Source: JAIBJN01 sp963802795
GTDB taxonomy: Bacteria; Actinomycetota; Thermoleophilia; Gaiellales; Gaiellaceae
Direction: 5' to 3'
Assembly: GCA_963802795.1 (NCBI GenBank)
Contig: CAWDJV010000005.1
Location: 434,001-498,000, forward strand
Length of the DNA stretch: 64,000 bases
The notes under the pieces were generated by a model. That model ran no database searches, was not told the origin of the DNA, and worked only from the letters and a program-made list of their open reading frames with translations. The translations under genes were made by a program, and so were the position numbers. Positions 27,163-35,180 of the stretch are shown piece by piece. How positions within the stretch are numbered: the stretch's first letter is position 1; the number at the start of each line of letters is the position of its first letter.

Positions 27163-28497
27163 ATGCCGAAGCGAGTCGTCGTCCTGGGCGCCGGAGTCGC
27201 GGGCGAAGCCTTCGCGGCCGCGCTCCGCAGGCTGGACGCCGACGCCGAGATCACCGTGGTCGAGCACGAGCTCGTGGGCGGGGAGTGCTCCTACTGGGCC
27301 TGCATCCCCTCGAAGACGCTCCTCCGCCCGCTCGAGGTGCTCCACCGCGCCAGGCTTGCTCCGGGCGCGGCAGAGGCGGTCACCGCAGTGGACGCAGCGC
27401 GCGTGTTCTGGTGGCGCGACCAGGTCTCCGAGAAGGACGACACGAGCCAGGTCGAGTGGCTCGAGAAGCAGGGCGCGTCGGTCGTGCGAGGAGTGGGGCT
27501 CGTGACCGAGCCCGGTCTCGTCACCGCCGCCGGCCGCGAGCTCCCGTACGACGACCTCGTGATCGCGACCGGCTCTCTTCCCTCCGCGCCGCCCGTGGAA
27601 GGGCTCGACGAGGCGTCTCACTGGGGCAGCCGCGAGGCGACGAGCGCGAGCGCCGTCCCCGAGAGCCTCGTCGTCGTCGGCGGGGGGCCCGTCGGCTGCG
27701 AGCTGGCGCAGCTCTATGCCCGTCTCGGTTCCCGCGTGACGCTCGTCCAGGGCAGCGACCGCCTCTTGCCTCGCATCGACCCGGAGGCCGCGGACATCCT
27801 CGCGGAGACCTTCCGCGAGGAGGGGATCGAGCTTCGCCTCGGTGCGAGGGCCCGGCGGGTGGAGGGAGGTAACGACGAGTCGTTCAGGCTGGAGCTGGAG
27901 GACGAGCAGCCGGTCGAGGCCGCGCGCCTGCTCGTTGCGACCGGCCGCAGGCCGAACGTCGAGGGCTTCGGCTTCGAACAGCTCGACGTCAGGATCGAGA
28001 AGGGAGCGGTCGCGGTCGACGAACGCCTCGCTGCCGGGACCGGCGTCTGGGCGGTCGGCGACGTCACCGGGATCGCGCTCTTCACCCACGTGGGCAAGTA
28101 CCAGGCCCGCGTCGCCGCGGCCAACGTGGCCGGCCGTGAGGCGCGCGCGGACTACCGGGCCATCCCCGCCTCGGTTTTCACCGACCCGCAGGTTGCCGCG
28201 ACGGGCGACACGAGCGGGAAGGGCTCCGTCACCTCCTCCTGGCCGCTCGAGTCGGTCTCCCGCACGGCGACATTCCAGCGGCCGAAGCGGCGCGGGCTCC
28301 TGAAGCTCTACGCGGACCCGAAGAAGCGGGTCCTCGTCGGCGCCACCGCGGTCGGCCCCGAGGCCGGCGAGTGGATCGGCCAGCTCACGCTCGCGGTGCG
28401 GGCCGAGGTCCCCGTGGACGTCCTGCGCGACACCATCCAGCCCTTCCCCACCTTCTCGGAGGCCGTCCACTTCGCCGCCCGCGACCTGCCGCTGTAG
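27163..28497 (+). CDS. FAD-dependent pyridine nucleotide-disulfide oxidoreductase (LpdA/MerA-like)
   Basis: A 444-residue class I flavoprotein disulfide reductase relative. The FAD loop is VVLGAGVAGEAFAAAL, and the redox cysteines are GGECSYWACIPSK (CxxxxC preserved). The NAD domain has VVVGGGPVGCELAQLYARLG, and the second FAD contact is GVWAVGDVTG. The C-terminal dimer domain shows IQPFPTFSE where lipoamide dehydrogenase and glutathione reductase have HxHPTxSE, so the catalytic histidine base is missing. It is therefore unlikely to be the E3 of the dehydrogenase at 2419-5941. A quinone- or metal-reducing role, as for mycobacterial LpdA or MerA, is possible. It follows nuoN by seven bases. 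Confidence 0.85.
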   Translation: MPKRVVVLGAGVAGEAFAAALRRLDADAEITVVEHELVGGECSYWACIPSKTLLRPLEVLHRARLAPGAAEAVTAVDAARVFWWRDQVSEKDDTSQVEWLEKQGASVVRGVGLVTEPGLVTAAGRELPYDDLVIATGSLPSAPPVEGLDEASHWGSREATSASAVPESLVVVGGGPVGCELAQLYARLGSRVTLVQGSDRLLPRIDPEAADILAETFREEGIELRLGARARRVEGGNDESFRLELEDEQPVEAARLLVATGRRPNVEGFGFEQLDVRIEKGAVAVDERLAAGTGVWAVGDVTGIALFTHVGKYQARVAAANVAGREARADYRAIPASVFTDPQVAATGDTSGKGSVTSSWPLESVSRTATFQRPKRRGLLKLYADPKKRVLVGATAVGPEAGEWIGQLTLAVRAEVPVDVLRDTIQPFPTFSEAVHFAARDLPL

Positions 28498-28507
28498 CCT
28501 CGCAGCG

Positions 28508-28928
28508 ATGACTCGCCCGCTCATGAACGATCTCGTCCAGCAGCCTCGCCGGCCTCTCCCTCTTCTCCGACCTCGGCGATCCCGCTCTCGAGGCGATCTC
28601 CGACCCCGACTGGGAGCGAAGCTTCGCGGAGGGAGAGCGTGTCCTGCGTCGCGGCCTGTCCGGCGGCGGCTTCTACGTGATCCTCGCGGGCGAGGCGGCC
28701 GTCGTGCTTCCCGACGGCAGCGAGCGCCGCCTTCTGCGCGGCGACTTCTTCGGCGAGATCTCGACCCTGCTCGGCTGCAACCCGACGGCGGACGTCGTCG
28801 CCCGCACGCCGCTCCACTGCCTCGAGATTCCCGGACCTCAGCTCGAAGCCTTCCTGATGCGCTACCCGCACGTGACCTACCGGATGCTCCAGGTCGTCAC
28901 GCGCCGCCTCCAGGACCTGCTGACCTAG
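28508..28928 (+). CDS. Stand-alone cyclic nucleotide-binding domain protein, frameshifted
   Basis: A single cNMP-binding domain with no DNA-binding domain, about 135-140 residues. The start, MTRPLMNDLVQ (ATG 28508 or 28523), is in frame 2. The domain proper (SLAGLSLFSDLGDPALEAI, then GERVLRRGLSGGGFYVILAG and GDFFGEISTLLG) is in frame 3 and ends at 28928. Removing one C at about 28541 unites them. GDFFGEIS corresponds to the phosphate-binding cassette, although the usual Arg-Ala after it is replaced by PTADVVA. Its TAG overlaps the GTG of the next flavoprotein gene. A class III cyclase lies two genes downstream. Confidence 0.75.
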
Positions 28929-30397
28929 TGGCGCCGCCTGCGGAGGAGCGGCCGTTTCCGCCCGGAGACTATTCCGTGGTCGTCGTCGGGAGCGGCCCCG
29001 GCGGCCTCCAGGCGAGCTACTGCCTGTCGCGCCTCGGCGTCGAGCACGCGGTCATCTCGGCCGACGACGCCCCCGGCGGGATGTTCTGCCGCCTCCCGAT
29101 CTTCCAGCGGCTCCTCTCCTGGTCGAAGCCCGACGCTCCGGCCAGGCCGGGCTCACGGGCCTACGAGTGGTACGACCACAACAGCCTCGTCGCGGACGAC
29201 CCCGAGCACCAGGCGCTGGTGCCGTCGTTCATGGACAGGACGTTCATGGTGCCGACGCGGGAGGAGATGGAGCGCGGCCTCGCCGCCTTCGCCAGCCGAG
29301 CTCCCGTGCCGGTGCGCTACGGCTGCCGGTGGGAGTCGACCCGCCGCGAAGAGGACGGGCGACTCATGCTCACGACGTCCGAGGGCGAGTACCGCTGCCG
29401 CGCGGCCGTCTTCGCACTCGGAGTGACGACACCCTGGCGCTCGCCGATTCCCGGCTGCGAGGACGCCCCGCACTACGTCGAGACGCGGCGGCCCGAGGAG
29501 TACCGCGGTCGCCGGGTCTTCGTGGTCGGGAAGCGAAACTCGGCGTTCGAGATCGCCGACGGGCTGCTTCCCTGGGCGCGGCAGGTGATCCTCGGCTCCC
29601 CGCGGCCGGTGCAGACGGACGTGATCTCGCAGGCAACCGTGCGCGTGCGCTACCTCCAGCCCTACGAGGACTATTGCCTCGGCGGCGGCACGTTCGCGCT
29701 CGACCTCGCCGTGGAACGGATCGAGCGCCTCGGGAGCGGGTGGCGGGTGGTCGGGCAGGGCACGACGAGGCCGGGAGCCGTCGACCTCGAGGTGGACGAG
29801 GTGGTCGTAGCCACCGGCTTCGCGACGTCGCTCCGCGATCTCTCGGGCCTCGGCATCCGCACGGTCGCGCAGGGACGGATCCCGGCCCTGACGCCCTTCT
29901 GGGAGAGCGAGGCGGGATCGGGGATCTACTTCGCCGGAAACGCGACGCAAGGCGCGGCCGGCCTGCGCAAGCACGGTATCGGCGGATCCTCGGCCGCCGT
30001 GCACGGATTCCGCTACAACGCCCGCGTGGCGGCGCGCCACCTCGCGGAGACCCATCTCGGCATCTCCCCGCCGCGCGGCCGAATCGAGCCGAACGATCTC
30101 GTCCCCTACCTCCTGGAGGAGGCGACGACGGCGCCCGAGCTCTGGGCGCAGAAGTCGTACCTCGTCCGGGTCGTCACGCCGGACGGCGCCACCGACGTCA
30201 TGCCGCTCGCCGCCTTCGTGGACGACCCGGGCGCAGACGCCGTCGCGGTGGCGGTCGAGATGAACCCCGCAGGCGACGTCTATCCGGCGCTCTACCTCTG
30301 CCGCGGCGGAGACGTTAGGGAGCTCGTTCTGCATCCCGACCCGCTGAACGACTTCCGCGGCCCCGACTACGAGCGGGAGGTGCGCGCCGCGCTGTGA
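28928..30397 (+). CDS. YpdA/BdrR-like FAD-dependent NAD(P) oxidoreductase
   Basis: About 489 residues. The first nucleotide loop is VVVVGSGPGGLQASYCLSRLG near residue 18, followed by ISADDAPGGMFCR. A second dinucleotide loop is VFVVGKRNSAFEIADGLLPW. The C-terminal half contains VVATGFATSLRDL and IYFAGNATQGAAGLRKHGIG, which contacts FAD. This is the layout of YpdA-type (bacillithiol disulfide reductase) and flavin monooxygenase-like enzymes. A further domain of about 110 residues follows the FAD domain. The GTG start overlaps the stop of the cNMP-binding gene and its own TGA overlaps the cyclase start, so the three are translationally coupled. The substrate is unknown. Confidence 0.75.
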   Translation: MAPPAEERPFPPGDYSVVVVGSGPGGLQASYCLSRLGVEHAVISADDAPGGMFCRLPIFQRLLSWSKPDAPARPGSRAYEWYDHNSLVADDPEHQALVPSFMDRTFMVPTREEMERGLAAFASRAPVPVRYGCRWESTRREEDGRLMLTTSEGEYRCRAAVFALGVTTPWRSPIPGCEDAPHYVETRRPEEYRGRRVFVVGKRNSAFEIADGLLPWARQVILGSPRPVQTDVISQATVRVRYLQPYEDYCLGGGTFALDLAVERIERLGSGWRVVGQGTTRPGAVDLEVDEVVVATGFATSLRDLSGLGIRTVAQGRIPALTPFWESEAGSGIYFAGNATQGAAGLRKHGIGGSSAAVHGFRYNARVAARHLAETHLGISPPRGRIEPNDLVPYLLEEATTAPELWAQKSYLVRVVTPDGATDVMPLAAFVDDPGADAVAVAVEMNPAGDVYPALYLCRGGDVRELVLHPDPLNDFRGPDYEREVRAAL

Positions 30398-31800
30398 GAC
30401 AGCTCGGCTCATTCGCCCTCCTCCTCGCCGCACCGCTCGTCGGCCTCTTCCTCCTCCTCAGCGTGCCGCGCCTCGACGTCGTCTGGGAGCAGCGACCCGC
30501 TCACTTCTGGCTGGTGCTTGCTTCGGCGGTCGTCAGCTTCCTGCTCGGCCTCCTCATGAGCGAGGCGGCCGGCCGTCGGGGCGACGCTCGGGTCTTCCTC
30601 GTCTCGCTCGCCTTTCTGGTCGCCGCCGGCTTTCTCGGGCTGCACGCGCTCGCGACACCGGGCGTGCTCCTCTCCGGCGTGAACGCCGGCTTCCAGATCG
30701 CCTCGGCCGTCGGGCTCTTCATCGCCTCCGGATTCGCGGCCGCGTCTGCGCTGCCGCTCGGGCCGCGCTGGGCCGCCGCGGTCGTCCGCGAGCGCCGCGT
30801 GCTCCTCGCCTCGGTCGGGACGGCGCTCGTTCTCTGGGCGGTTCTCGCCCTCGGCACCCTGCCGCCGCTCGACGAGCCGATCAGCGCGGAGGCGGCGCGC
30901 GACCCGCTGCTTGTGCTCTGGGTCCTGGGCGCCGTTCTCTACGGCTACGCCGCCTACCGATACGGGCGCCTCTACGCGCTGCGGCGAACGACTGTCGCGC
31001 TCGCCGTGGCAGCCGCGTGGGTGCTGCTCGCGGAGGCGATGCTCGCCGTCGCGGTCTCACGCAACTGGCAGCTCACGTGGTGGGAATGGCATCTGCTCAT
31101 GCTCATCGCGGTCGCCCTCGTGGCCCGGAGCGTGTGGCTGGAGTGGAAGCGTGAGGGGTCGAGCGCGGAGATCTTCGCCGGCCTCTACGAGGACCGAACG
31201 CTCGGTCGCCACGAGGCGCTGAGCGTCCTCTTCGCCGACCTCCAGGGCTTCACGGCGTTCACCGAGCACACGCCCGCCGGGGATGTCCGGGCGATGCTGG
31301 ACGCGTACTTCTCGGCGATCGGCTCCGAGGTCGAGCGTGAGTCCGGAGAGGTCGTCCAGACGATCGGGGACGCCGTCTTCGCGGTCTTCCGCGGCGGGGG
31401 GCACGAGCATCGAGCGGCGCTGGCGGGGCTGGGCATCCAGGAGCGGACGGGCGCACTCGCCGCCGCTAACCCAACCTGGCCGCGATTTCGTGTGGGCGTG
31501 AGCTCCGGGGAGGCTCATCTGGGGCTCGTGCAGGCGCCGGGCGCCCGCTCGTACACCCCGACGGGAGACGTCGTCAACACGGGCGCGCGCCTCGAGCGCG
31601 AGGCACGGGCGGGCGAGGTGGTGATCTCGGCGGCGACCCGGGCCGGGCTCGGTGAGGACGCCGACCTGGACGATCTCGGCGAGCTCTCCGTCTCCGGAAG
31701 GGAACGCCCGGTGCACGCTTTCGTCCTACGCGCGCTCGCCGCGGACCGCGTCGAGGGCGACGAGCGCCTGCAGGACGAGGACGGCGAAGGCGAACACTAG
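30394..31800 (+). CDS. Membrane-anchored class III adenylate/guanylate cyclase
   Basis: A 468-residue protein. The first ~245 residues are about seven hydrophobic helices. The cyclase domain follows (about 275-450) with metal-binding aspartates in VLFADLQGFTAF (D282) and IGDAVFAVF (D326), and the dimer-interface residues in GDVVNTGARLEREARAGEVV. These residues indicate an active homodimeric cyclase; adenylate is more likely than guanylate but not proven. It starts at a GTG overlapping the previous stop. The tail is acidic (EGDERLQDEDGEGEH) and overlaps 75 bases of a convergent gene. With the cNMP-binding protein nearby it may form a local signalling unit. Confidence 0.85.
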   Translation: MRQLGSFALLLAAPLVGLFLLLSVPRLDVVWEQRPAHFWLVLASAVVSFLLGLLMSEAAGRRGDARVFLVSLAFLVAAGFLGLHALATPGVLLSGVNAGFQIASAVGLFIASGFAAASALPLGPRWAAAVVRERRVLLASVGTALVLWAVLALGTLPPLDEPISAEAARDPLLVLWVLGAVLYGYAAYRYGRLYALRRTTVALAVAAAWVLLAEAMLAVAVSRNWQLTWWEWHLLMLIAVALVARSVWLEWKREGSSAEIFAGLYEDRTLGRHEALSVLFADLQGFTAFTEHTPAGDVRAMLDAYFSAIGSEVERESGEVVQTIGDAVFAVFRGGGHEHRAALAGLGIQERTGALAAANPTWPRFRVGVSSGEAHLGLVQAPGARSYTPTGDVVNTGARLEREARAGEVVISAATRAGLGEDADLDDLGELSVSGRERPVHAFVLRALAADRVEGDERLQDEDGEGEH

Positions 31801-32091
31801 GACGGCACTGGCGGCGGAGGGCACGACGTCCTCCGGGACCGCGGGCGCCCGAACAGCCGCGCCGATCACGAGCGCGAGGACGAGCAGCGAGGCCAGAAGC
31901 GCCTGGAGGCGGCCGAGCACGTCCCCCTTGCCGCCGTTGGCGGCATCCACGACGCGGGCGAAGCAGACGAGGCCGGCTGTCGCCGTCAGCGGCACGGCGA
32001 CGAGGAGGAGGTAGAACGAAGCCGAGGCGAGGCCGAGAGTGTCCGACACCGCGGTGGCGAGGAGGAGAGCCCCGGTGAGCTCCACGGCCAT
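31726..32091 (-). CDS. Small four-helix membrane protein
   Basis: About 121 residues, almost all hydrophobic, with four likely transmembrane segments: VELTGALLLATAVSDTLGL, SFYLLLVAVPLTATAGLVC, ALLASLLVLALVIGAAV and SAVLVFAFAVLVLQALVAL. A positively charged loop (RVVDAANGGKGDVLGR) joins the middle helices. The ATG at 32091 is chosen; 32121 would add ten residues. It overlaps the cyclase gene end-to-end by 75 bases, which is unusual, but hydrophobicity and clean helix boundaries make it a real gene rather than a shadow. No family recognised. Confidence 0.55.
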   Translation of the reverse strand: MAVELTGALLLATAVSDTLGLASASFYLLLVAVPLTATAGLVCFARVVDAANGGKGDVLGRLQALLASLLVLALVIGAAVRAPAVPEDVVPSAASAVLVFAFAVLVLQALVALDAVRGERA

Positions 32092-32192
32092 GGCTCCCGC
32101 GCCGCTTCGCGACTCCCACATGGGCTCTCATGTTCGCCATCGGGTCGGCTGTTCCTCCGTTACGCTGGCCCCGAACGACGAGAGGAGGCTCG

Positions 32193-32903
32193 ATGGCGGA
32201 CACCGGCGTCACCTGGCTCGGCCACGGCACCTTCCGGATCGACACGCCCGGCGCCAAGCGCGTGTACGTCGATCCCTGGCTGGGCAACCCCAAGTGCCCA
32301 GAGGCCGAGCGGGATCCGGAGCGAATCGACGTGATCGCGCTCACGCACGGTCACGACGACCATCTCGGGGAGACCGTCGAGCTGGCGAAGCGATTCAGCT
32401 GCCCGGTGGTCGGCGTAGTCGAGCTCCGGGGCTGGCTCAAGGGCAAGGGAGTCCCCGAGCACCCCTCGATCCCGGAAGCCGCCAACAAAGGCGGCACGGT
32501 CGACGCCGACGGCGTGAAGATCACGTTCACCGACGCGAAGCACTCGAGCAGCGTCTTCGAAGGCGGGGTCCCCGTGTATCTCGGCGAGCCGGCCGGGCTC
32601 GTCATCGAGGTGGAGAACGGGACCACGCTGTACGTCGCGGGCGACACATGCCTGTTCGGCGACATGGCACTCATCGGCCGCGTCTACGAGCCCGACGTGG
32701 CGATCCTCCCGATCGGCGACCACTACACCATGGGCCCGCGGGAGGCCGCGGTGGCGCTCGAGCTGCTCGGCGTCGACCGCTGCATCCCCTGCCACTACGG
32801 GACGTTCCCGCTCCTCACCGGCACGCCGGCGGAGCTGCGGAGCCTCCTGACGACGGAGTGCGAGATCCTGGAGCCCGCTCCGGGCGAGACCGTGACCGTG
32901 TAG
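32193..32903 (+). CDS. UPF0173-type metal-dependent hydrolase (metallo-beta-lactamase fold)
   Basis: A 236-residue protein with the metallo-beta-lactamase metal motif LTHGHDDHLGE, a first strand VTWLGHGTFRI and further ligand sites in YVAGDTCLFGDM and CIPCHYGTFPLL. This is the pattern of the UPF0173/YtkL group, whose substrate is not known. It starts at an ATG with AGAGGAGG four bases upstream, a strong ribosome binding site. A small unknown gene follows ten bases downstream. Confidence 0.88.
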   Translation: MADTGVTWLGHGTFRIDTPGAKRVYVDPWLGNPKCPEAERDPERIDVIALTHGHDDHLGETVELAKRFSCPVVGVVELRGWLKGKGVPEHPSIPEAANKGGTVDADGVKITFTDAKHSSSVFEGGVPVYLGEPAGLVIEVENGTTLYVAGDTCLFGDMALIGRVYEPDVAILPIGDHYTMGPREAAVALELLGVDRCIPCHYGTFPLLTGTPAELRSLLTTECEILEPAPGETVTV

Positions 32904-32913
32904 AGGTGCGCTG

Positions 32914-33195
32914 ATGCGCGAGCGCTGGTTCGGAGCGACGGGCAAGCGGGTGCCCGAGATCGTGGTCGAGGGCGAGGACGAGCTCCCCGCCGGGGAGGCG
33001 CTCGTGCTCGACGACGTCTCCGACGAGGAGCGTCTCCGCGAGGCACACGGGCGGGGGACTCCGATCGTGGTCCGAGCTGCCGACGCCGAGTCGGTGACGC
33101 GAGCACTGGCGCGCCCGGAGGTCGCGTGCGTGCTCGTCCCGGCCGACCATCGCGAGCTGCGCGACCTCGACCTTCGCCGGATCACGTACGGCTGA
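32914..33195 (+). CDS. Small hypothetical protein
   Basis: A 93-residue acidic soluble protein with no membrane segment, cysteine motif or recognised domain. The pattern of alternating short strands and helices (EALVLDDVSDEERLREAHG, PIVVRAADAESVTRALA, VACVLVPADHRELRDLD) suggests a compact alpha/beta fold. Codon use matches its neighbours. It follows the hydrolase by ten bases and is convergent with the mrp gene, eight bases away. The function is unknown. Confidence 0.55.
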   Translation: MRERWFGATGKRVPEIVVEGEDELPAGEALVLDDVSDEERLREAHGRGTPIVVRAADAESVTRALARPEVACVLVPADHRELRDLDLRRITYG

Positions 33196-33202
33196 CGGGC
33201 GC

Positions 33203-34321
33203 TCAGCTCGTGACGAGCGGGAGCGGCTTCACGATCCCGACGCCCTGCTCGCGCTTCGTCGCGGCGATCGCCTCGGCGAGGTCGATGATCGCGCGCGAGA
33301 CGTCCGCGTGAGGCTCGACGAGGACGATCGGCTCGCCCTCGTCGGCGAGGGCGCCGAGCCGTGGGTCGAACGGGATCTGCCCGAGGAGCGGCGCCTCGAC
33401 CTCGGCGGCGAGCGCCTCGCCTCCGCCCGTGCCGAAGAGCTCCTCCCTCGAGCCGTCCTCGCGCGTCAGGTAGGCCATGTTCTCGACGACCCCGAGCAGG
33501 CGCATGTTCGTCTTCCGCGCCATCTGGGCGGCCCGCACGGCCACCTGCTGGGAGGCGCGGTGCGGCGTCGTGACGACGACCGCCTCGGCGCGCGGAAGCA
33601 GCTGCCCGAGTGAGATGGCCACGTCTCCGGTCCCGGGCGGCATGTCGACGACGAGCGTGTCGAGCTCGCCCCAGTGGACGTCGGAGAGGAACTGCTCCAG
33701 CGCCCGGTGGAGCATCGGGCCTCGCCACATGACCGGCGTGTTCTCGTCGAGGAAGAAGCCGATCGACATCACCTTGAGATCGCCGCGAACGGGAGGCACG
33801 ATCATCGCACGCTCGCCGTCGTCCACGGCAACCGGACGCTGCTGGATGCCGAGCATCTGCGGGATCGAGTAGCCGTAGACGTCCGCGTCGAGGACGCCCG
33901 CCTTGTGCCCGAGGAGCGAGAAGGCTGCCGCGAGGTTCGCCGCCAGCGAGGACTTGCCGACGCCGCCCTTCCCGCTGGCCACGGCGAGGACGCGGGTGCT
34001 CGCGTCCACCGAGATCCCCGGCGTCCGCTCGGAGACGCCTCCGCGGAGGCGCGCTGTGAGCGCCGCCTTCTCCTCGGGCGTCATGACGTCGAAGCCGAGC
34101 GCCACCTCCTCCACCCCCTCGAGCGGGAGGAGGGCCCGGTCGACCTGCTCCTGGAAGCTCGCGCGCAGCGGGCACCCAGGGACCGTGAGAGCGATCGTGA
34201 CGGCGACGAGCCCGCCCTCGACGGACACGTCTCGGATCATGTCCAGCTCGACCACGGAACGGCCGAGCTCCGGGTCGATCACGCCCTCGAGCGCGGTGAG
34301 GATTTCGTCGCGGGAAGCCAC
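33203..34321 (-). CDS. Mrp/NBP35-family P-loop ATPase (Fe-S carrier)
   Basis: A 372-residue protein with an N-terminal MIP18/DUF59 domain (about 5-85; VIDPELGRSVVELDMI, VPGCPL) and a Mrp ATPase domain. The deviant Walker A is ASGKGGVGKSS, Walker B-like stretches are VLDADVYGYSIP and VVDMPPGTGDVAI, and a later mark is VVTTPHRASQQVAVRA. The usual CxxC that bridges an Fe-S cluster is replaced by ENMAYLTREDGSREELFG. I recall actinobacterial Mrp proteins also lacking it, so loss of function need not follow. It is divergent from the response regulator. Confidence 0.9.
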   Translation of the reverse strand: MASRDEILTALEGVIDPELGRSVVELDMIRDVSVEGGLVAVTIALTVPGCPLRASFQEQVDRALLPLEGVEEVALGFDVMTPEEKAALTARLRGGVSERTPGISVDASTRVLAVASGKGGVGKSSLAANLAAAFSLLGHKAGVLDADVYGYSIPQMLGIQQRPVAVDDGERAMIVPPVRGDLKVMSIGFFLDENTPVMWRGPMLHRALEQFLSDVHWGELDTLVVDMPPGTGDVAISLGQLLPRAEAVVVTTPHRASQQVAVRAAQMARKTNMRLLGVVENMAYLTREDGSREELFGTGGGEALAAEVEAPLLGQIPFDPRLGALADEGEPIVLVEPHADVSRAIIDLAEAIAATKREQGVGIVKPLPLVTS

Positions 34322-34364
34322 TCGAACCTAGGCTAGCAGCGGCCCCGTCTGGCAGATTGGGTGG

Positions 34365-35045
34365 ATGGACGCCCGTCTTCTGCTCGTGGAGGACGACCCG
34401 TCGATCCGAGAGACGACGGCGCTCACCCTCGTGAGGGCGGGCTTCCGCGTGACGACAGCGTCGGACGGGCGTGAGGCCCTCCTGCACTTCCGCCGGGAGC
34501 CGTTCGAGCTCGTCGTCCTCGACCTCATGCTCCCCGAGGTCGACGGCTACGAGGTCTGCCGCGAGATCCGGAGGTCGAGCCGGATTCCGATCGTGATGCT
34601 CTCGGCGAGGAGCGACACCGTGGACGTCGTCGTCGGACTGGAGCTGGGCGCCGACGACTACGTCACGAAGCCGTTCGAGCCGGCGGAGCTGGTCGCGCGC
34701 GTGCGCGCGGCGCTTCGGCGCGCGTCCGATCCCGCCGCCGACTCGCGGATCGTCGTCGGCGACCTCGAGATCGACCCGGCGGGCTTCCGGGCGACGAAGG
34801 GCGGAGCGGACATCGACCTGACGGCCACCGAGTTCCGCCTCCTGCTCGAGCTGGCCGGGCGCCCGGGTCAGGTCTTCACCCGGGAGCTCCTCCTCCAGCG
34901 CGTCTGGAACTACGAGTACCTGGGCGACTCGCGGCTCGTGGACGTCGCGATCCAGCGCCTGCGGACGAAGGTGGAGGCCGATCCGAAGAGCCCGGCGCTG
35001 ATCACGACGGTTCGCGGGGTGGGCTACCGGTTCGAGCGAGGATGA
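34365..35045 (+). CDS. OmpR/PhoB-family response regulator (MtrA-like)
   Basis: A 226-residue regulator. The receiver domain has the acidic pair ED at 9-10 with D11, phospho-acceptor D53 in VVLDLMLPEVDGYEV, the switch threonine/serine region in IVMLSARSD and the lysine in DDYVTKPFEP. The C-terminal winged helix (about 130-225) shows LTATEFRLLLELAGRPGQVF, VDVAIQRLRTKVE and the final TVRGVGYRFE. The stop originally seems to have been adjacent to the kinase start, but a 128-base hairpin-rich spacer now separates them. The order regulator, kinase, GerMN lipoprotein is that of mtrA-mtrB-lpqB. Confidence 0.92.
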   Translation: MDARLLLVEDDPSIRETTALTLVRAGFRVTTASDGREALLHFRREPFELVVLDLMLPEVDGYEVCREIRRSSRIPIVMLSARSDTVDVVVGLELGADDYVTKPFEPAELVARVRAALRRASDPAADSRIVVGDLEIDPAGFRATKGGADIDLTATEFRLLLELAGRPGQVFTRELLLQRVWNYEYLGDSRLVDVAIQRLRTKVEADPKSPALITTVRGVGYRFERG

Positions 35046-35180
35046 GCGTCGCTCGCCTTCGGCTCGCTCCCGTGGGGGAAACCATGTTTCCCCCACGTGC
35101 CCCCTTTTGATGCAGTGAAGGAACCTCCCGGTTCCCTCACACACCCTCCACCCGCTCATAGGCCGGTTGGCCCATGAGCG
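35042..35180. repeat. Hairpin-rich spacer between response regulator and kinase genes
   Basis: ATGAGCG occurs at both ends (35042-35048, spanning the regulator stop, and 35174-35180 at the kinase start). Inside is a perfect hairpin with 12-base arms, CGTGGGGGAAAC at 35071-35082 and GTTTCCCCCACG at 35086-35097, followed by GTGCCCCCTTTTG. A second, imperfect hairpin at about 35116-35141 is built from GTGAAGGAACC and GGTTCCCTCAC. The first matches those at 6774 and 49222. It may act as a weak terminator between the two genes. Confidence 0.55.

Noticed and set aside
24051..27254. A 1067-codon minus-strand frame opposite nuoL-nuoM-nuoN, and a similar 583-codon frame at 22053-23804
   Set aside because: Arg/Glu/Asp/Gly-rich shadow of GC-rich membrane protein genes; no hydrophobic core or domain, while the plus strand encodes clear complex I subunits.
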